Positions 37,432 through 46,742 of a DNA stretch of 64,000 bases are shown here, piece by piece. The translations under genes were made by a program, and so were the position numbers. Numbering within the stretch: position 1 is the stretch's first letter; every line of letters starts with the position of its first letter. Source of the stretch: an uncultured Bacteroides sp. (GTDB lineage Bacteria > Bacteroidota > Bacteroidia > Bacteroidales > Bacteroidaceae); NCBI GenBank assembly GCA_947646015.1, contig CANSEY010000002.1, positions 124,001 to 188,000 on the forward strand, given 5' to 3'. The notes beneath the pieces were generated by a model. The model was given only the letters and a program-made list of their open reading frames with translations. It ran no database searches and had not been told where the DNA came from.

Positions 37432-37784
37432 AAAAGACGTTTTATTACTATATTATTCTTTCTTTTAGCAACAAATTCGTTTTCTTTAATTTCCAATAAT
37501 AAGTTTTTGATGTCCTGTATACTATTTTCGTTTAAAACGGAATTCAAAAACAGATCTATTCTTTCAATATAAGATTCATATCGCTTCGTATTTCTTATTC
37601 TTTCTCTGAAAGAGAAAAGTCCTCCCTCCAATTGAGAAAGGTACAAAAAAGAGTATAATTCTTCTTTCATGTCTAACATCCTCAAAAGATTGTCTAATGT
37701 AAACTCTTCCCTTGAAATCGCATTATCTTTCAAGAGTTCTTCATCTGATAACAATAGTATTACATCCTCTAAATTATTTATCAC
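37428..37784 (-). CDS. Small helical protein of unknown function in the RiPP-like operon
   Basis: A 118-aa, mostly helical, acidic/basic protein (MINNLEDVILLLSDEELL start) that I do not recognise. The start is GTG 37784, preceded by AAAGGAGA at 37791-37798, a strong ribosome site; the gene overlaps the end of the radical SAM gene by 11 bp and the nucleotidyltransferase by 4 bp, so all three are made as a unit. Size and position are like the small 'modification system' proteins of other peptide clusters (for example those with CXXX-repeat peptides), or a HEPN-like partner of the nucleotidyltransferase. It has no Cys, signal peptide or membrane segment. Confidence 0.65.
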   Translation of the reverse strand: MINNLEDVILLLSDEELLKDNAISREEFTLDNLLRMLDMKEELYSFLYLSQLEGGLFSFRERIRNTKRYESYIERIDLFLNSVLNENSIQDIKNLLLEIKENEFVAKRKNNIVIKRLL

Positions 37785-39153
37785 AACTTATCTCCTTTCT
37801 TATATATTCATCATAGATAATCTTAATCATACGAATGAAAAGTTGTGGATAATTATTGCAATTTCCAGGTTTTACTTTTCCATTTTTCCTCAAACTTCCT
37901 ATAATACAGCCACCTCCGCAAAATAAGGCATATTTACACTTGCAGCAATTGGATTCACTGACATTCATATAAAACCAAAATTTAAGTCTATCATCTTCAA
38001 GATGAAAGTCAGGAATATAACGTCCTATCTTATATTTAGATATACCTACTACATCCCAACAAGGATAGATATCTCCAAGTGGATCAAAAATAATATTACC
38101 TGTTTGCGATCCACAAAAAGCTCCTTTATAAGCCAATGGTTTACCTAATAACAAAGATTTCAGAATATTATATGTCCCATAATTCTGGCACTCTGCTTTT
38201 TCATCTAACTTTCCGAGTTTTTTCTTTTCATAAAAGGTATTTACTAAGTCTATTTGAGAGAATGGAGTTTCAAACATTGAATTCTCCTCAATGTCCTTAC
38301 GTAATAAAGCGCAATATGGAGCAAATGTCCGGTAGCGATACCACCCTTTTTGTTTAAAGAACAAGAACAACTCGTCAAGTCGACTAATTGTATAAGAATC
38401 TGTATTTATTCTAACTGCAACAGGAAAGCCTAATTTTAATAAAGCATCAATATTCTCCGTGATCTTTGTAAAAGAATCATTGTTTTTATAATGTGGCTTT
38501 CGTTCATTCTGAACATCCTCTACACCATCTAAGGTTATTTGAAAAGAGAAAATCTTATTATCTTTCAAAAAATCAAGATATTTATCAATATCATAGCCAT
38601 TGGTTGTTACAGAAAAATTACATTTATTTTCTTTCCCTTTTTTCACTATATAGCAAATCATATCATAATTGTCTGCAAGGAATGGCTCTCCTCCATATAA
38701 AGCAATCGTTCTAGAACATGAGCCATCTTTTATTTTTTCTGATATTATCTCAAAGGCTCTGTCAATATATTCTTTAGAAATCTTGGCTTTAGGTAAACAA
38801 TGTGAACCGTTTAAAATGGGATTCTCGTAACAATAAATACAACGTAAATTACAATCATATGAAAGTATGAAATGAAAATTATATTTTTTAAAGCGCATAT
38901 CCTTATGAGCCTTATCGAGCAAATGTTTCACGAGTTGTATTTCTTCACTGTGTGTGAGAGAAGTTAAGTATCCTCTTTTTATTAATTTATTTTTAGTATC
39001 TTCTGACACATGTCCCAAATTTCCATTATTTTTAAGAAAGTCATAAACGCTTTTATTCACAATGTCAAGGGCACGTGTATATCCATTTAAAATAACGTAT
39101 AGATTCTTTTTTTTATCTACATTTACAGATATATTATAAGAAGACGCTCTCAT
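37774..39153 (-). CDS. Radical SAM/SPASM peptide maturase
   Basis: A 459-aa radical SAM enzyme. Residues about 1-65 resemble a PqqD/RRE-like winged helix found at the N-terminus of many peptide maturases ('YVILNGYTRALDIVNKSVYD', then KRGYLT). The core has the 4Fe-4S site CNLRCIYC (C101, C105, C108) and the SAM-binding GGEPF (154-158). The C-terminal SPASM domain carries at least seven Cys for auxiliary clusters: C347, C365, C403/C404, C406, C412, C416 and C432 ('CCKCKYALFCGGGC'). Enzymes of this class make thioether, C-C or epimerised residues in ribosomal peptides. It is first in the operon, behind a promoter at 39192-39222, and the Cys-rich peptide encoded four genes down is the likely substrate. 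Anaerobic sulfatase maturase is a less likely alternative (no sulfatase nearby). Confidence 0.88.
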   Translation of the reverse strand: MRASSYNISVNVDKKKNLYVILNGYTRALDIVNKSVYDFLKNNGNLGHVSEDTKNKLIKRGYLTSLTHSEEIQLVKHLLDKAHKDMRFKKYNFHFILSYDCNLRCIYCYENPILNGSHCLPKAKISKEYIDRAFEIISEKIKDGSCSRTIALYGGEPFLADNYDMICYIVKKGKENKCNFSVTTNGYDIDKYLDFLKDNKIFSFQITLDGVEDVQNERKPHYKNNDSFTKITENIDALLKLGFPVAVRINTDSYTISRLDELFLFFKQKGWYRYRTFAPYCALLRKDIEENSMFETPFSQIDLVNTFYEKKKLGKLDEKAECQNYGTYNILKSLLLGKPLAYKGAFCGSQTGNIIFDPLGDIYPCWDVVGISKYKIGRYIPDFHLEDDRLKFWFYMNVSESNCCKCKYALFCGGGCIIGSLRKNGKVKPGNCNNYPQLFIRMIKIIYDEYIRKEISCDK

Positions 39154-39191
39154 GGTATTTTTAATTATAGTTGATCTATTACGATTCCCTA

Positions 39192-39222
39192 CAAATATAA
39201 CAATTCATTTGATTAATTAAAA
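39192..39222 (-). promoter_or_regulatory. Promoter of the RiPP-like operon
   Basis: Minus-strand TATATTTG (39192-39199) matches TAnnTTTG exactly, with TTTT at the -33 position (39219-39222) after a 19-nt spacer (TTTG expected). It lies 39 bp upstream of the radical SAM start. Confidence 0.55.
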
Positions 39223-39240
39223 ATAAAATAGCAGAAATAT

Positions 39241-39361
39241 GAGAGTCTGTTTAAATTTTCCTCATAAAAGTTTTTATTCAGTTTGTTTTCCTCTTTTTAT
39301 TCGTCACATAGTCCGCTATGCTCCTCATAAAGATAGAAAAACATCCTCAAAGAGGACTCTC
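39241..39361. repeat. MITE-like element or IS end remnant
   Basis: GAGAGTC (39241-39247) and GACTCTC (39355-39361) form a 7-bp inverted repeat around about 107 bp without coding potential. The left end runs into the 13-mer CTGTTTAAATTTT (39247-39259) that is also at 34142-34154. Internally there is a small palindrome CATAG/CTATG (about 39308-39321). Confidence 0.4.
39247..39259 (+). repeat. 13-mer CTGTTTAAATTTT, copy 2
   Basis: Identical and same orientation as 34142-34154. The two copies enclose the IS5-like remnant and the whole radical SAM operon (about 5.1 kb). Confidence 0.5.
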
Positions 39362-39619
39362 AAAACAATACTGAGCAAAATTTAAGAGAGCTCCAGGTCT
39401 ATTCCAAATAAAGTTTAGTAATCGCAAGGAAATAAGCTGGTACAGTTTTCATTGACACCGTTTCTCCCATACCGGATAAAAATAGATATATGAATATGGC
39501 CTTAGATAACCATTGAAAATTGTCTTGATTATGAATTAAACCAGTACCTTTTCTGTAGCTATATTTGTAGACCCGGAGAAAAATCGTAAATTTAGATGCT
39601 TGACAAAGGTATTTATAAG

Positions 39620-40530
39620 ATGATTACAAAATCTACTTCAAAAGTGCTTAAGCTTGAAGAACCGGCTTATATTGCTATATTTAGCAAATGTTGAACACAA
39701 TAGTTCTTGGCAACGAAAGCAATCTCCCTTCACGAACTTTTAGCATCAGCAAAGTTAGTAAGCATACACTTTATAAAGACAAATGGGAACTTAGAATCGG
39801 TAATGGTTCCGGTAAGGGGGCGTATTCGGCGACAAGGTGGTGGCAGGAAGTATCTTCCGGGTCTTCACCCTGAGTGGATAGACGCCTTGAAGATTGTAAT
39901 TGAATCATATACAGCAGAAGTCCCTCAATAAGTAAAGAACTGTCGAAGAATGGATCTGATATATTCGAATATATTGTTAGGCAGGTTCTTGATTTGCTAG
40001 CCTTTCACCATTGTTCTTTCATAAAGGATATGCCGATGAAAGAAGTTAAGGACAGAGATGCACAATTTAAGAATATCTCTTCCATAAGGACAGCATGTTG
40101 GAAGATCGGATTTCCTATGATCAGTATTGATACCAAAAAGAAAGAACTCATTGGCAAGTTCAAGCGCAACGGAAAAGTTTTGATTAAAACTCAGCAAAAA
40201 TCTCTTGATTATGATTTTGCCATATTTTCCAATGGGCAGATCATCCCTCACGGCATTTACGATGCCACGGGGAATGTTGAATATGTGACAATTAGTACAA
40301 GCCATGATGCTTCTAAGTTCGTTTGTGACAACATACACAACGTCTTCAAGAACAGTATCATAAGGTCCATATGCTCGTGATAATATGGGATGACGGAGGC
40401 TCGAACTCCAGTTCTCACTGCGTTGTAAAGCGAGAACTTATGGAATTCGCTGACAAACTAAAAATGAATTTTTGGGTGATATATTATCCGCCATATTGTT
40501 CCTAAGTTCAATTCTATTAAATGTTTAATT
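39620..40530 (+). pseudogene. Decayed ISAzo13-like transposase
   Basis: Pieces in at least three frames keep the order of an ISAzo13-type (Rhodopirellula-type DDE) transposase: RGRIRRQGGGRK near 39810 (in frame with ATG 39620 but after stops), then 'VKDRDAQFKNISSIRTACWK' and 'MISIDTKKKELIGKFKRNGK' (first catalytic Asp, 40030-40170), GQIIPHGIYDATGNVEYVTI, FVCDNI, then DDGGSNSSSHC (second Asp region, about 40397-40430), VIYYPPYCS with a stop at 40503, and KFNSIK by another shift. Multiple stops and frameshifts make it non-functional. It forms the right border of the accessory segment. The 54 bp before it and 39362-39619 hold no gene. Confidence 0.75.
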
Positions 40531-41092
40531 GTTCCTATTGATATATATTCAGAAACGTATGATATAGATTTATGAAAAGGAGGTGTCTTAGAGGACTTGT
40601 TTTTCATGGACAGTTTCCTAAATGGAATTATCTCATCAAACCAGTATAATGTGTACCAAGTTATTTTAAAGCATTACTTAAAGTAGTATAGTAAGGTGGA
40701 TTCGAACAGAGATGAGTAGCGGGAGTTAGCATCATTTCAGTGTCTGGGCGGGGCTTGATATCATTCTGTCACTTTGATAATCGGGGCTCTCCAGAATCGT
40801 TTATTTCGGACGTGGGCACTTGCCTGAATGAAAAAACGCATTCTACTGGATGCGTTTGATGATGTATTTCTTAGAATTTTGATTGTTTGGCTGCAATAGG
40901 AAAGTGGAAATGTCTTGTCGGTGTTAAAAGGTTTCTTGTGTGAAGCTGTATTCCTGCCTTTTGTCACTTCGGGAAACTCTGCCTGCGCTTGTAACCAGAA
41001 GAAAGAATGTTCCTTTTAGACCGAATTTTGAATAACAATGGGAGATATTCGGGAAAACAATAGAAGATATTTCTAAAACATAAGGACGTTTT
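40531..41092. other. Intergenic DNA without a recognisable gene
   Basis: Non-coding on both strands as far as I can judge. The only clear structure is an 8-bp perfect hairpin (40834-40841 with 40850-40857, 8-nt loop), without a long T-run after it on either strand. Confidence 0.5.
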
Positions 41093-41136
41093 GGGTAAAT
41101 GCTTACGTCTTTTCGGGTAAATGCCTACTTCTTTTC
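41093..41136. repeat. Tandem 22-bp repeat, two copies
   Basis: Units 41093-41114 and 41115-41136 begin GGGTAAATGC and are identical at 20 of 22 positions. Further shorter duplications (CTCCGAAGCCT-like and CGGCTCTTTT) follow to about 41205. No coding function seen. Confidence 0.6.
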
Positions 41137-41318
41137 GTAAAAAAACGGCTCTTTTGTCTCCGAAGCCTGGTACTCCGGCTCCGAAAGCCTCCGTTCGGCT
41201 CTTTTCTTCTCCAGGATTATCGGAAACGATCAGGAATCCTGTTGTCAAAAACGGATGTTTACTTTCTTTTTGCGCTGATATTCCGGGAATATATGACATC
41301 CGGCCGGATTATACGGGT

Positions 41319-41394
41319 TTCACCACAGATTAGCGCAGAATGATTTTAAGTCATTGATTATCAATATAAGTAATCTGTATTAATCTGTGGTGAA
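41319..41394. repeat. Interspersed palindromic repeat, copy 1
   Basis: Perfect 14-bp inverted repeat TTCACCACAGATTA (41319-41332)/TAATCTGTGGTGAA (41381-41394) around 48 bp. A shorter, related copy occurs at 46743-46830. Located between the accessory segment and the GH36 gene. Confidence 0.65.
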
Positions 41395-41445
41395 TTCCGG
41401 CAAATCCCCAAATTTAGAATAGGGGGCTTATGGATCGTTCTTTCT

Positions 41446-43605
41446 CTACTCTGCTACCACCTCTATTACCCGGCTATTGGTTTGTGAAGTTGTAAATGCA
41501 TTCAATCCTATTTTCATCAGATAGTCACCGGAGAAGATTTTCTCATTACCCGACAAATTGGATTTCCGACCCGGCATCAGATTAATTTCCTTCACCCGGT
41601 ACATCTTTTGGGCATCAAGCCCCCGGAGCTTTACCGGTAGTAGTTTCTCGCCGAAACGCGGATGGATGTCGTAGGTAAAGAGGACGGCTTTCGAAGCATC
41701 GGGGGCAGCATACATCACTGCCATGTGGTTGCCATCATATGGAGATACGAGACGATATTGATCACCATCTAGAATGACAGGTTTCAAGCGTTTATAATTG
41801 GCTACTGCTTCCTGGCAATAAGTAAGTTCATCTGCTTTCATGTCTTTCAGTCCGATGTCGAAACCAAGTTTACACATACTGGCAACATCGGTGCGGAATT
41901 TCACACTTGTTCTGCTGTTCCAGCTTGTTACGTGTGCACACATCGCTTTGGCCGGGAAGAACTGTGAGAAGCCCCACTGAATGAATAAGCGTTCTACCGG
42001 ATCGGTATTATCCGAACACCAAAATTCGGTGAAGTACTTCAGTGCTTCATAATCACAACGTGCACCTCCACCGGAGCAAAGCATCATGGGCACATTAGGA
42101 TATTTCTCTTTTACCCGTTTCAATACATTATATATACCGCGCACGTGGTCGATGTAGAGCTGTCCTTGTTTATCTTTCAGGTAAGGCGAATAAATATTAG
42201 TAATCGGACTGTTGCAATCCCATTTAAAGAAGGCTACATCGGGATTCTCCGTCATAATCTTATCTACGACACCAAACACGAAGTCTTGTACTTTAGGATT
42301 GCTCAGGTCAAGTACCAACTGATTACGGAAATAATAAGTTTCCCGGTTCGGGTAATGGATAGCCCATTCCGGATGTGTTTCGAACAGGTCACTTTTGGGA
42401 TTCACCATCTCTGGTTCAATCCAGATACCGAATTTGACACCGGCTTCTTTCGCTTTCTCTACTAATGCAGGGATTCCTCCGGGAAGCTTACTTTTCATCG
42501 CTTCCCAATCGCCCAGGCCGGCATGGTCATCGTTGCGCGGATGTTTGTTGCCAAACCATCCGTCGTCGAGCAGGAACATATCTACGCCTAGGTGTTTGGC
42601 CTCTTTCATCAGTTTGCCCAGTAATTCTTCATCGAAGGTGAAGTAAGTATTTTCCCAATTATTAAGCAGAGTCATTCGGTCTCCCTTGCCGTCTTTCAGT
42701 TGGTAGTTGCGTGCCCAATTGTGCAGGTTACGGCTGGCTTCACCCGTACCGTTGTTACTCAACGTAAAGATAAACTCCGGGGTGGTAAATGTTTCGTTTG
42801 CTTTCAATTGATAGTCCGAGGCGTATGGATTGATAGCAGGGATGATTCGTAAGTCGCCTTCATTGTCCACTTCGAAAGTAAACTGGTAGTTGCCTGTCCA
42901 TCCGATGGTGCCCAATACTACTTGTCCCTGATGCTCCTGAGCGGGCTGTTCCAGTCCGAGTTCAAAAAAAGGTTGCATGTGCATGGCAGCACGGCTACCT
43001 AACTTCGTATCGAGAATCTTTTTGCCGGGTTGCAATTGCTGTGTACTCATCTGCACCTCTTTAGCCCAGTCACTGCTGAATTCGGTGAGATAATATTTTT
43101 GGTTTGAGAAGTAAAGCATTGTCGAAGCATAACGCCATAACACGACCGGCTTCTTTTGTTGATGCTTGATCTCGCTCCATGTTTTGATGACATTTTGTTT
43201 AGGATAGGCTACATAGTGCAGTGTGACGTCCACCGGATATTGGTCATCTTTCATCCGGATGATGGTTTCTGTTCCACCTTCCACTGCTTTCTGTTCCGAA
43301 GATACATAACGCAGGATCGTGCTGAGATTGCCATCGTTGTTCGTAATGGCTACGGCCGGTTCGAAATAATCTTCTCCACCCGAACCCGGATAGACTTCCC
43401 ATCCTCGTGAGGAGCCGGAAAGGTTTTTCAGGTCTTGTTCGTTCAGTAGTCTGTCACCTAGATAAGATTGATACAGACGTCCGTCCGGAGCAACTTCCAG
43501 GATAAGGTCCGTCCGATCTGTCGAGATGCGAATCTGTCTGGACTCTTGTGCATTGACATGAATACAAGCTACAAGAATCAGTAATGTTGCAAGTAATTTT
43601 TTCAT
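41446..43605 (-). CDS. Alpha-galactosidase, GH36
   Basis: The start is set at ATG 43605 (MKKLLATLLILVACIHVNAQ), which gives a signal peptide; the frame extends 14 codons upstream without sense. 719 aa. The N-terminal beta-sandwich is followed by the catalytic barrel: 'FLLDDGWFGNKHPRNDDHAG', GIWIEPEMVNPKSDL, the nucleophile Asp in AFFKWDCN (about D463) and the acid/base Asp in FWCSDNTDPVER (about D532), then a C-terminal beta domain. It hydrolyses alpha-galactosides such as melibiose and raffinose in the periplasm or outside. It stands alone with its own promoter (43645-43676). It is not part of the GH27-susCD locus but may act on the same sugars. Confidence 0.93.
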   Translation of the reverse strand: MKKLLATLLILVACIHVNAQESRQIRISTDRTDLILEVAPDGRLYQSYLGDRLLNEQDLKNLSGSSRGWEVYPGSGGEDYFEPAVAITNNDGNLSTILRYVSSEQKAVEGGTETIIRMKDDQYPVDVTLHYVAYPKQNVIKTWSEIKHQQKKPVVLWRYASTMLYFSNQKYYLTEFSSDWAKEVQMSTQQLQPGKKILDTKLGSRAAMHMQPFFELGLEQPAQEHQGQVVLGTIGWTGNYQFTFEVDNEGDLRIIPAINPYASDYQLKANETFTTPEFIFTLSNNGTGEASRNLHNWARNYQLKDGKGDRMTLLNNWENTYFTFDEELLGKLMKEAKHLGVDMFLLDDGWFGNKHPRNDDHAGLGDWEAMKSKLPGGIPALVEKAKEAGVKFGIWIEPEMVNPKSDLFETHPEWAIHYPNRETYYFRNQLVLDLSNPKVQDFVFGVVDKIMTENPDVAFFKWDCNSPITNIYSPYLKDKQGQLYIDHVRGIYNVLKRVKEKYPNVPMMLCSGGGARCDYEALKYFTEFWCSDNTDPVERLFIQWGFSQFFPAKAMCAHVTSWNSRTSVKFRTDVASMCKLGFDIGLKDMKADELTYCQEAVANYKRLKPVILDGDQYRLVSPYDGNHMAVMYAAPDASKAVLFTYDIHPRFGEKLLPVKLRGLDAQKMYRVKEINLMPGRKSNLSGNEKIFSGDYLMKIGLNAFTTSQTNSRVIEVVAE

Positions 43606-43644
43606 GGTATTGTTGTTGATGTTATGAAATATGCATTGTGTGTG

Positions 43645-43676
43645 CAAAGTAAGATAAACTTCATTATATTCACAAA
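43645..43676 (-). promoter_or_regulatory. Promoter of the GH36 gene
   Basis: Minus-strand TTTG (43673-43676), 20-nt spacer, TTACTTTG (43645-43652), close to the TAnnTTTG consensus. It is 39 bp from the start at 43605. Confidence 0.5.
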
Positions 43677-43793
43677 TGAAACGGGAAGAAACAAATGGAT
43701 GTTTGTGGTTCAGAGCTCTGTTTCTTAAGCGTTCTCCGGCAGATAGTGGCTTTTAAAAGAGCTTCCGGGGTAGTGGGAATATCATTCCGGTAC

Positions 43794-43827
43794 TTTGTTG
43801 TTACATAAATAAAAATATGTAATTTTG
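43794..43827 (+). promoter_or_regulatory. Promoter of the lipoprotein gene at 43849
   Basis: TAATTTTG (43820-43827) matches TAnnTTTG; TTTG at 43794-43797 gives a 22-nt spacer, while GTTG at 43797-43800 gives 19. Confidence 0.5.
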
Positions 43828-43848
43828 AGGATCTTAAAATAAAACAGG

Positions 43849-44403
43849 ATGAAAACAGGTATGAAGCTAATTCAGGGAGCTTTGTTTGTGCTTCTTTTTT
43901 TGTTTGCCGCCTGCACACCCCACAGGTGCCCGATTCCCGACGAAATGATAGGAGAACACAGAATTCACCGGGCGGACGGATTCATGACACAGGATTATCG
44001 TTTGTCAATTATCCCGGTCAACGATTCGGTGTATGATATAAAGTTGTGGGAGAGGAAGAGTTCTTCAGAATCTCCGGAAAAGGTATATTACGATGGATTG
44101 CGTTTCCATTATCGGGATACGGTGCATATCTTCACAAAGCGCGTCACGAGTGGTACCGAAACTTATCGGGTGAATAGACGTCGGGTGACCCGTGATAAGA
44201 ATCCTCGTATCTGGTATACCCTAAAATTAAGTAGTACCGGGTTTGTGATGTCCGACTCATTGGTGGAGCGAAAAGGGGCTTCCGATGAACAACACCGAAA
44301 ATTACTTTATAAACGTTATGGCAGACTGACTTTCCGCGAAGGTAAAATCATTTTCCTGAATAGCCGTTGTCCGGCATTCTATGTGAAGAAGGAAGAGAAA
44401 TAA
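43849..44403 (+). CDS. Hypothetical lipoprotein
   Basis: A 184-aa lipoprotein: signal peptide ending in lipobox FAAC (Cys at 24, followed by TPHRCPIPDE). The mature part is beta-rich with short repeats of basic/aromatic residues ('YDGLRFHYRDTVHIFTK', 'YRVNRRRVTRDKNPRIWY'). I do not recognise the family. Monocistronic: a promoter lies at 43794-43827, and hppA begins 123 bp later with its own promoter-like elements. Function unknown. Confidence 0.65.
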   Translation: MKTGMKLIQGALFVLLFLFAACTPHRCPIPDEMIGEHRIHRADGFMTQDYRLSIIPVNDSVYDIKLWERKSSSESPEKVYYDGLRFHYRDTVHIFTKRVTSGTETYRVNRRRVTRDKNPRIWYTLKLSSTGFVMSDSLVERKGASDEQHRKLLYKRYGRLTFREGKIIFLNSRCPAFYVKKEEK

Positions 44404-44526
44404 AGTGCATAGTGCCTGTATTCGTTTTTTAGAGGCGGGAGATCAGCAAAAGTCGAAAATATTTGGTTATCTCGTTTAGATTCAATACTTTTAGGCTTTC
44501 GTTAAACCTCTAAATATTGTACGTCT

Positions 44527-46731
44527 ATGGATAGCATTCTTTTTTGGCTTGTTCCGTTTGCCTCTGTTCTGGCTCTCTGTTTTGCGCTCTATTTTCATAA
44601 ACAAATGATGAAGGAGAGCGAAGGTACTCCACAAATGATTAAGATTGCCGCTGCCGTGCGTCGGGGCGCTATGTCTTATCTGAAACAGCAGTATAAAATC
44701 GTTGGCTGGGTATTTCTCGGACTGGTGATTCTATTCTCTGTAATGGCTTATGGTTTTCAGGTGCAGAATGCCTGGGTACCGATAGCTTTCCTGACCGGAG
44801 GTTTCTTTTCCGGTCTTTCCGGCTTTTTGGGAATGAAAACAGCTACTTACGCATCGGCGCGTACGGCTAATGCTGCTCGTACGTCATTGAATGCCGGATT
44901 GCGAATAGCCTTCCGAAGCGGAGCTGTGATGGGACTGGTAGTGGTCGGCCTGGGACTGCTCGACATCTCTTTTTGGTATCTGTTGCTCAATTGGGCGATA
45001 CCTGCCGATGTGCTGACACCCACTCATAAACTCTGTATCATCACTACTACCATGCTGACTTTTGGTATGGGTGCCAGTACGCAGGCGCTTTTTGCCCGTG
45101 TGGGAGGTGGCATTTATACAAAGGCTGCCGATGTGGGAGCCGATCTTGTGGGAAAAGTTGAGGCCGGTATTCCCGAGGACGATCCGCGTAACCCTGCCAC
45201 CATTGCTGATAATGTAGGTGATAATGTGGGTGACGTGGCAGGAATGGGTGCCGATTTATACGAGTCATATTGCGGTTCCATTTTGGCAACGGCTGCTTTG
45301 GGTGCGGCCGCCTTTATTCATACGGGCGATACGGTTATGCAGTTTAAAGCTGTAATTGCTCCGATGCTGATTGCCGCTATCGGCATCATTCTTTCTATAA
45401 TCGGTATTTTTTCAGTACGTACCAAAGAGAATGCTACCATGAAAGATCTGCTTGGTTCGCTGGCTTGGGGGACAAACCTGAGTTCGGCTTTGATTGTAGC
45501 AGCCACTTTTTTTATCTTGTGGTTATTACAATTGGACAATTGGATGTGGATTTCTTGTGCGGTAGTTGTAGGATTGGTTGTGGGTATTGTTATCGGCCGT
45601 TCGACGGAATATTATACTTCCCAATCTTACCGGCCTACTCAGCGGTTGAGTGAAAGTGGCAAAACGGGTCCTGCCACAGTCATCATTTCGGGTATAGGAC
45701 TCGGCATGTTGTCCACAGCTATTCCTGTGGTGGCGGTGGTAATCGGTATTATTGCTTCCTATCTGTTGGCTTCCGGTTTTGATTTCAATAATGTGGGAAT
45801 GGGACTTTACGGCATCGGTATTGCTGCTGTCGGTATGCTTTCTACATTGGGCATTACGCTTGCTACGGATGCTTACGGTCCGATAGCCGACAATGCCGGT
45901 GGCAATGCGGAGATGTCCTCTTTGGGTAAGGAGGTGCGTAAACGCACCGATGCGCTCGATTCGTTGGGAAATACAACGGCTGCTACCGGAAAAGGTTTTG
46001 CCATTGGCTCGGCTGCTCTTACGGGGCTGGCATTGCTGGCTTCTTATATTGAGGAGATCCGCATTGGGTTGACTCGTCTTGGTAATTTGGAACTTACTTT
46101 TCCGAATGGAGACACGATCAGTACGGCCAATGCTACCTTTGTGGATTTTATGAACTATTATGAGGTAAATTTGATGAATCCGAAGGTACTTTCCGGTATG
46201 TTTCTCGGTTCGATGATGGCATTCCTGTTCTGTGGTCTGACTATGAATGCAGTCGGACGTGCTGCCGGACATATGGTAGATGAAGTACGCCGCCAGTTCC
46301 GTGAAATGAAAGGTATCCTGACCGGGGAAACCGAACCGGACTACGAACGTTGCGTTGCTATTTCTACAAAAGGAGCACAGCGGGAAATGGTAGTGCCTTC
46401 TCTGATTGCCATCATTGCTCCAATCCTTACCGGACTGATATTTGGTGTTCCCGGTGTATTGGGACTGTTGATTGGCGGACTGAGTAGTGGTTTTGTACTT
46501 GCTATCTTCATGGCCAATGCCGGTGGAGCATGGGACAATGCGAAGAAGTATGTGGAAGAAGGCAATTTTGGAGGTAAAGGTAGCGAGGTGCACAAGGCTA
46601 CTGTGGTAGGTGATACGGTAGGGGATCCATTTAAAGATACGTCCGGCCCGAGTCTGAATATCCTGATTAAACTGATGAGCATGGTTGCTATTGTTATGGC
46701 AGGATTAACTGTTGCCTGGAGCCTGTTCTGA
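44527..46731 (+). CDS. hppA: K+-dependent membrane ion-translocating pyrophosphatase
   Basis: A 734-aa integral membrane enzyme (about 16 TM helices) that couples PPi hydrolysis to H+ and/or Na+ export. Substrate motifs are intact: '[20 protein letters not shown]', '[20 protein letters not shown]', '[14 protein letters not shown]' and '[18 protein letters not shown]'. The sequence [10 protein letters not shown] has Ala where K+-independent enzymes have Lys, which marks the K+-dependent type; Bacteroides enzymes of this type can pump Na+ and H+. TTTG (44462-44465) and TACTTTTA (44487-44494) upstream look like a weak promoter. No neighbour is functionally linked. Confidence 0.95.
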   Translation: MDSILFWLVPFASVLALCFALYFHKQMMKESEGTPQMIKIAAAVRRGAMSYLKQQYKIVGWVFLGLVILFSVMAYGFQVQNAWVPIAFLTGGFFSGLSGFLGMKTATYASARTANAARTSLNAGLRIAFRSGAVMGLVVVGLGLLDISFWYLLLNWAIPADVLTPTHKLCIITTTMLTFGMGASTQALFARVGGGIYTKAADVGADLVGKVEAGIPEDDPRNPATIADNVGDNVGDVAGMGADLYESYCGSILATAALGAAAFIHTGDTVMQFKAVIAPMLIAAIGIILSIIGIFSVRTKENATMKDLLGSLAWGTNLSSALIVAATFFILWLLQLDNWMWISCAVVVGLVVGIVIGRSTEYYTSQSYRPTQRLSESGKTGPATVIISGIGLGMLSTAIPVVAVVIGIIASYLLASGFDFNNVGMGLYGIGIAAVGMLSTLGITLATDAYGPIADNAGGNAEMSSLGKEVRKRTDALDSLGNTTAATGKGFAIGSAALTGLALLASYIEEIRIGLTRLGNLELTFPNGDTISTANATFVDFMNYYEVNLMNPKVLSGMFLGSMMAFLFCGLTMNAVGRAAGHMVDEVRRQFREMKGILTGETEPDYERCVAISTKGAQREMVVPSLIAIIAPILTGLIFGVPGVLGLLIGGLSSGFVLAIFMANAGGAWDNAKKYVEEGNFGGKGSEVHKATVVGDTVGDPFKDTSGPSLNILIKLMSMVAIVMAGLTVAWSLF

Positions 46732-46742
46732 GAAGGGACATC

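Noticed and set aside
37774-39153. Radical SAM gene as an anaerobic sulfatase maturase
   Set aside because: No sulfatase is nearby and a Cys-rich GG-leader peptide is in the same operon.
41121-41333. 70-aa plus-strand frame
   Set aside because: Sits in repeat-rich non-coding DNA, no start context, runs into the inverted repeat, no similarity pattern.
45526-46593. 355-aa open frame opposite hppA
   Set aside because: Antisense shadow; Ser/Arg/His-rich without family features.
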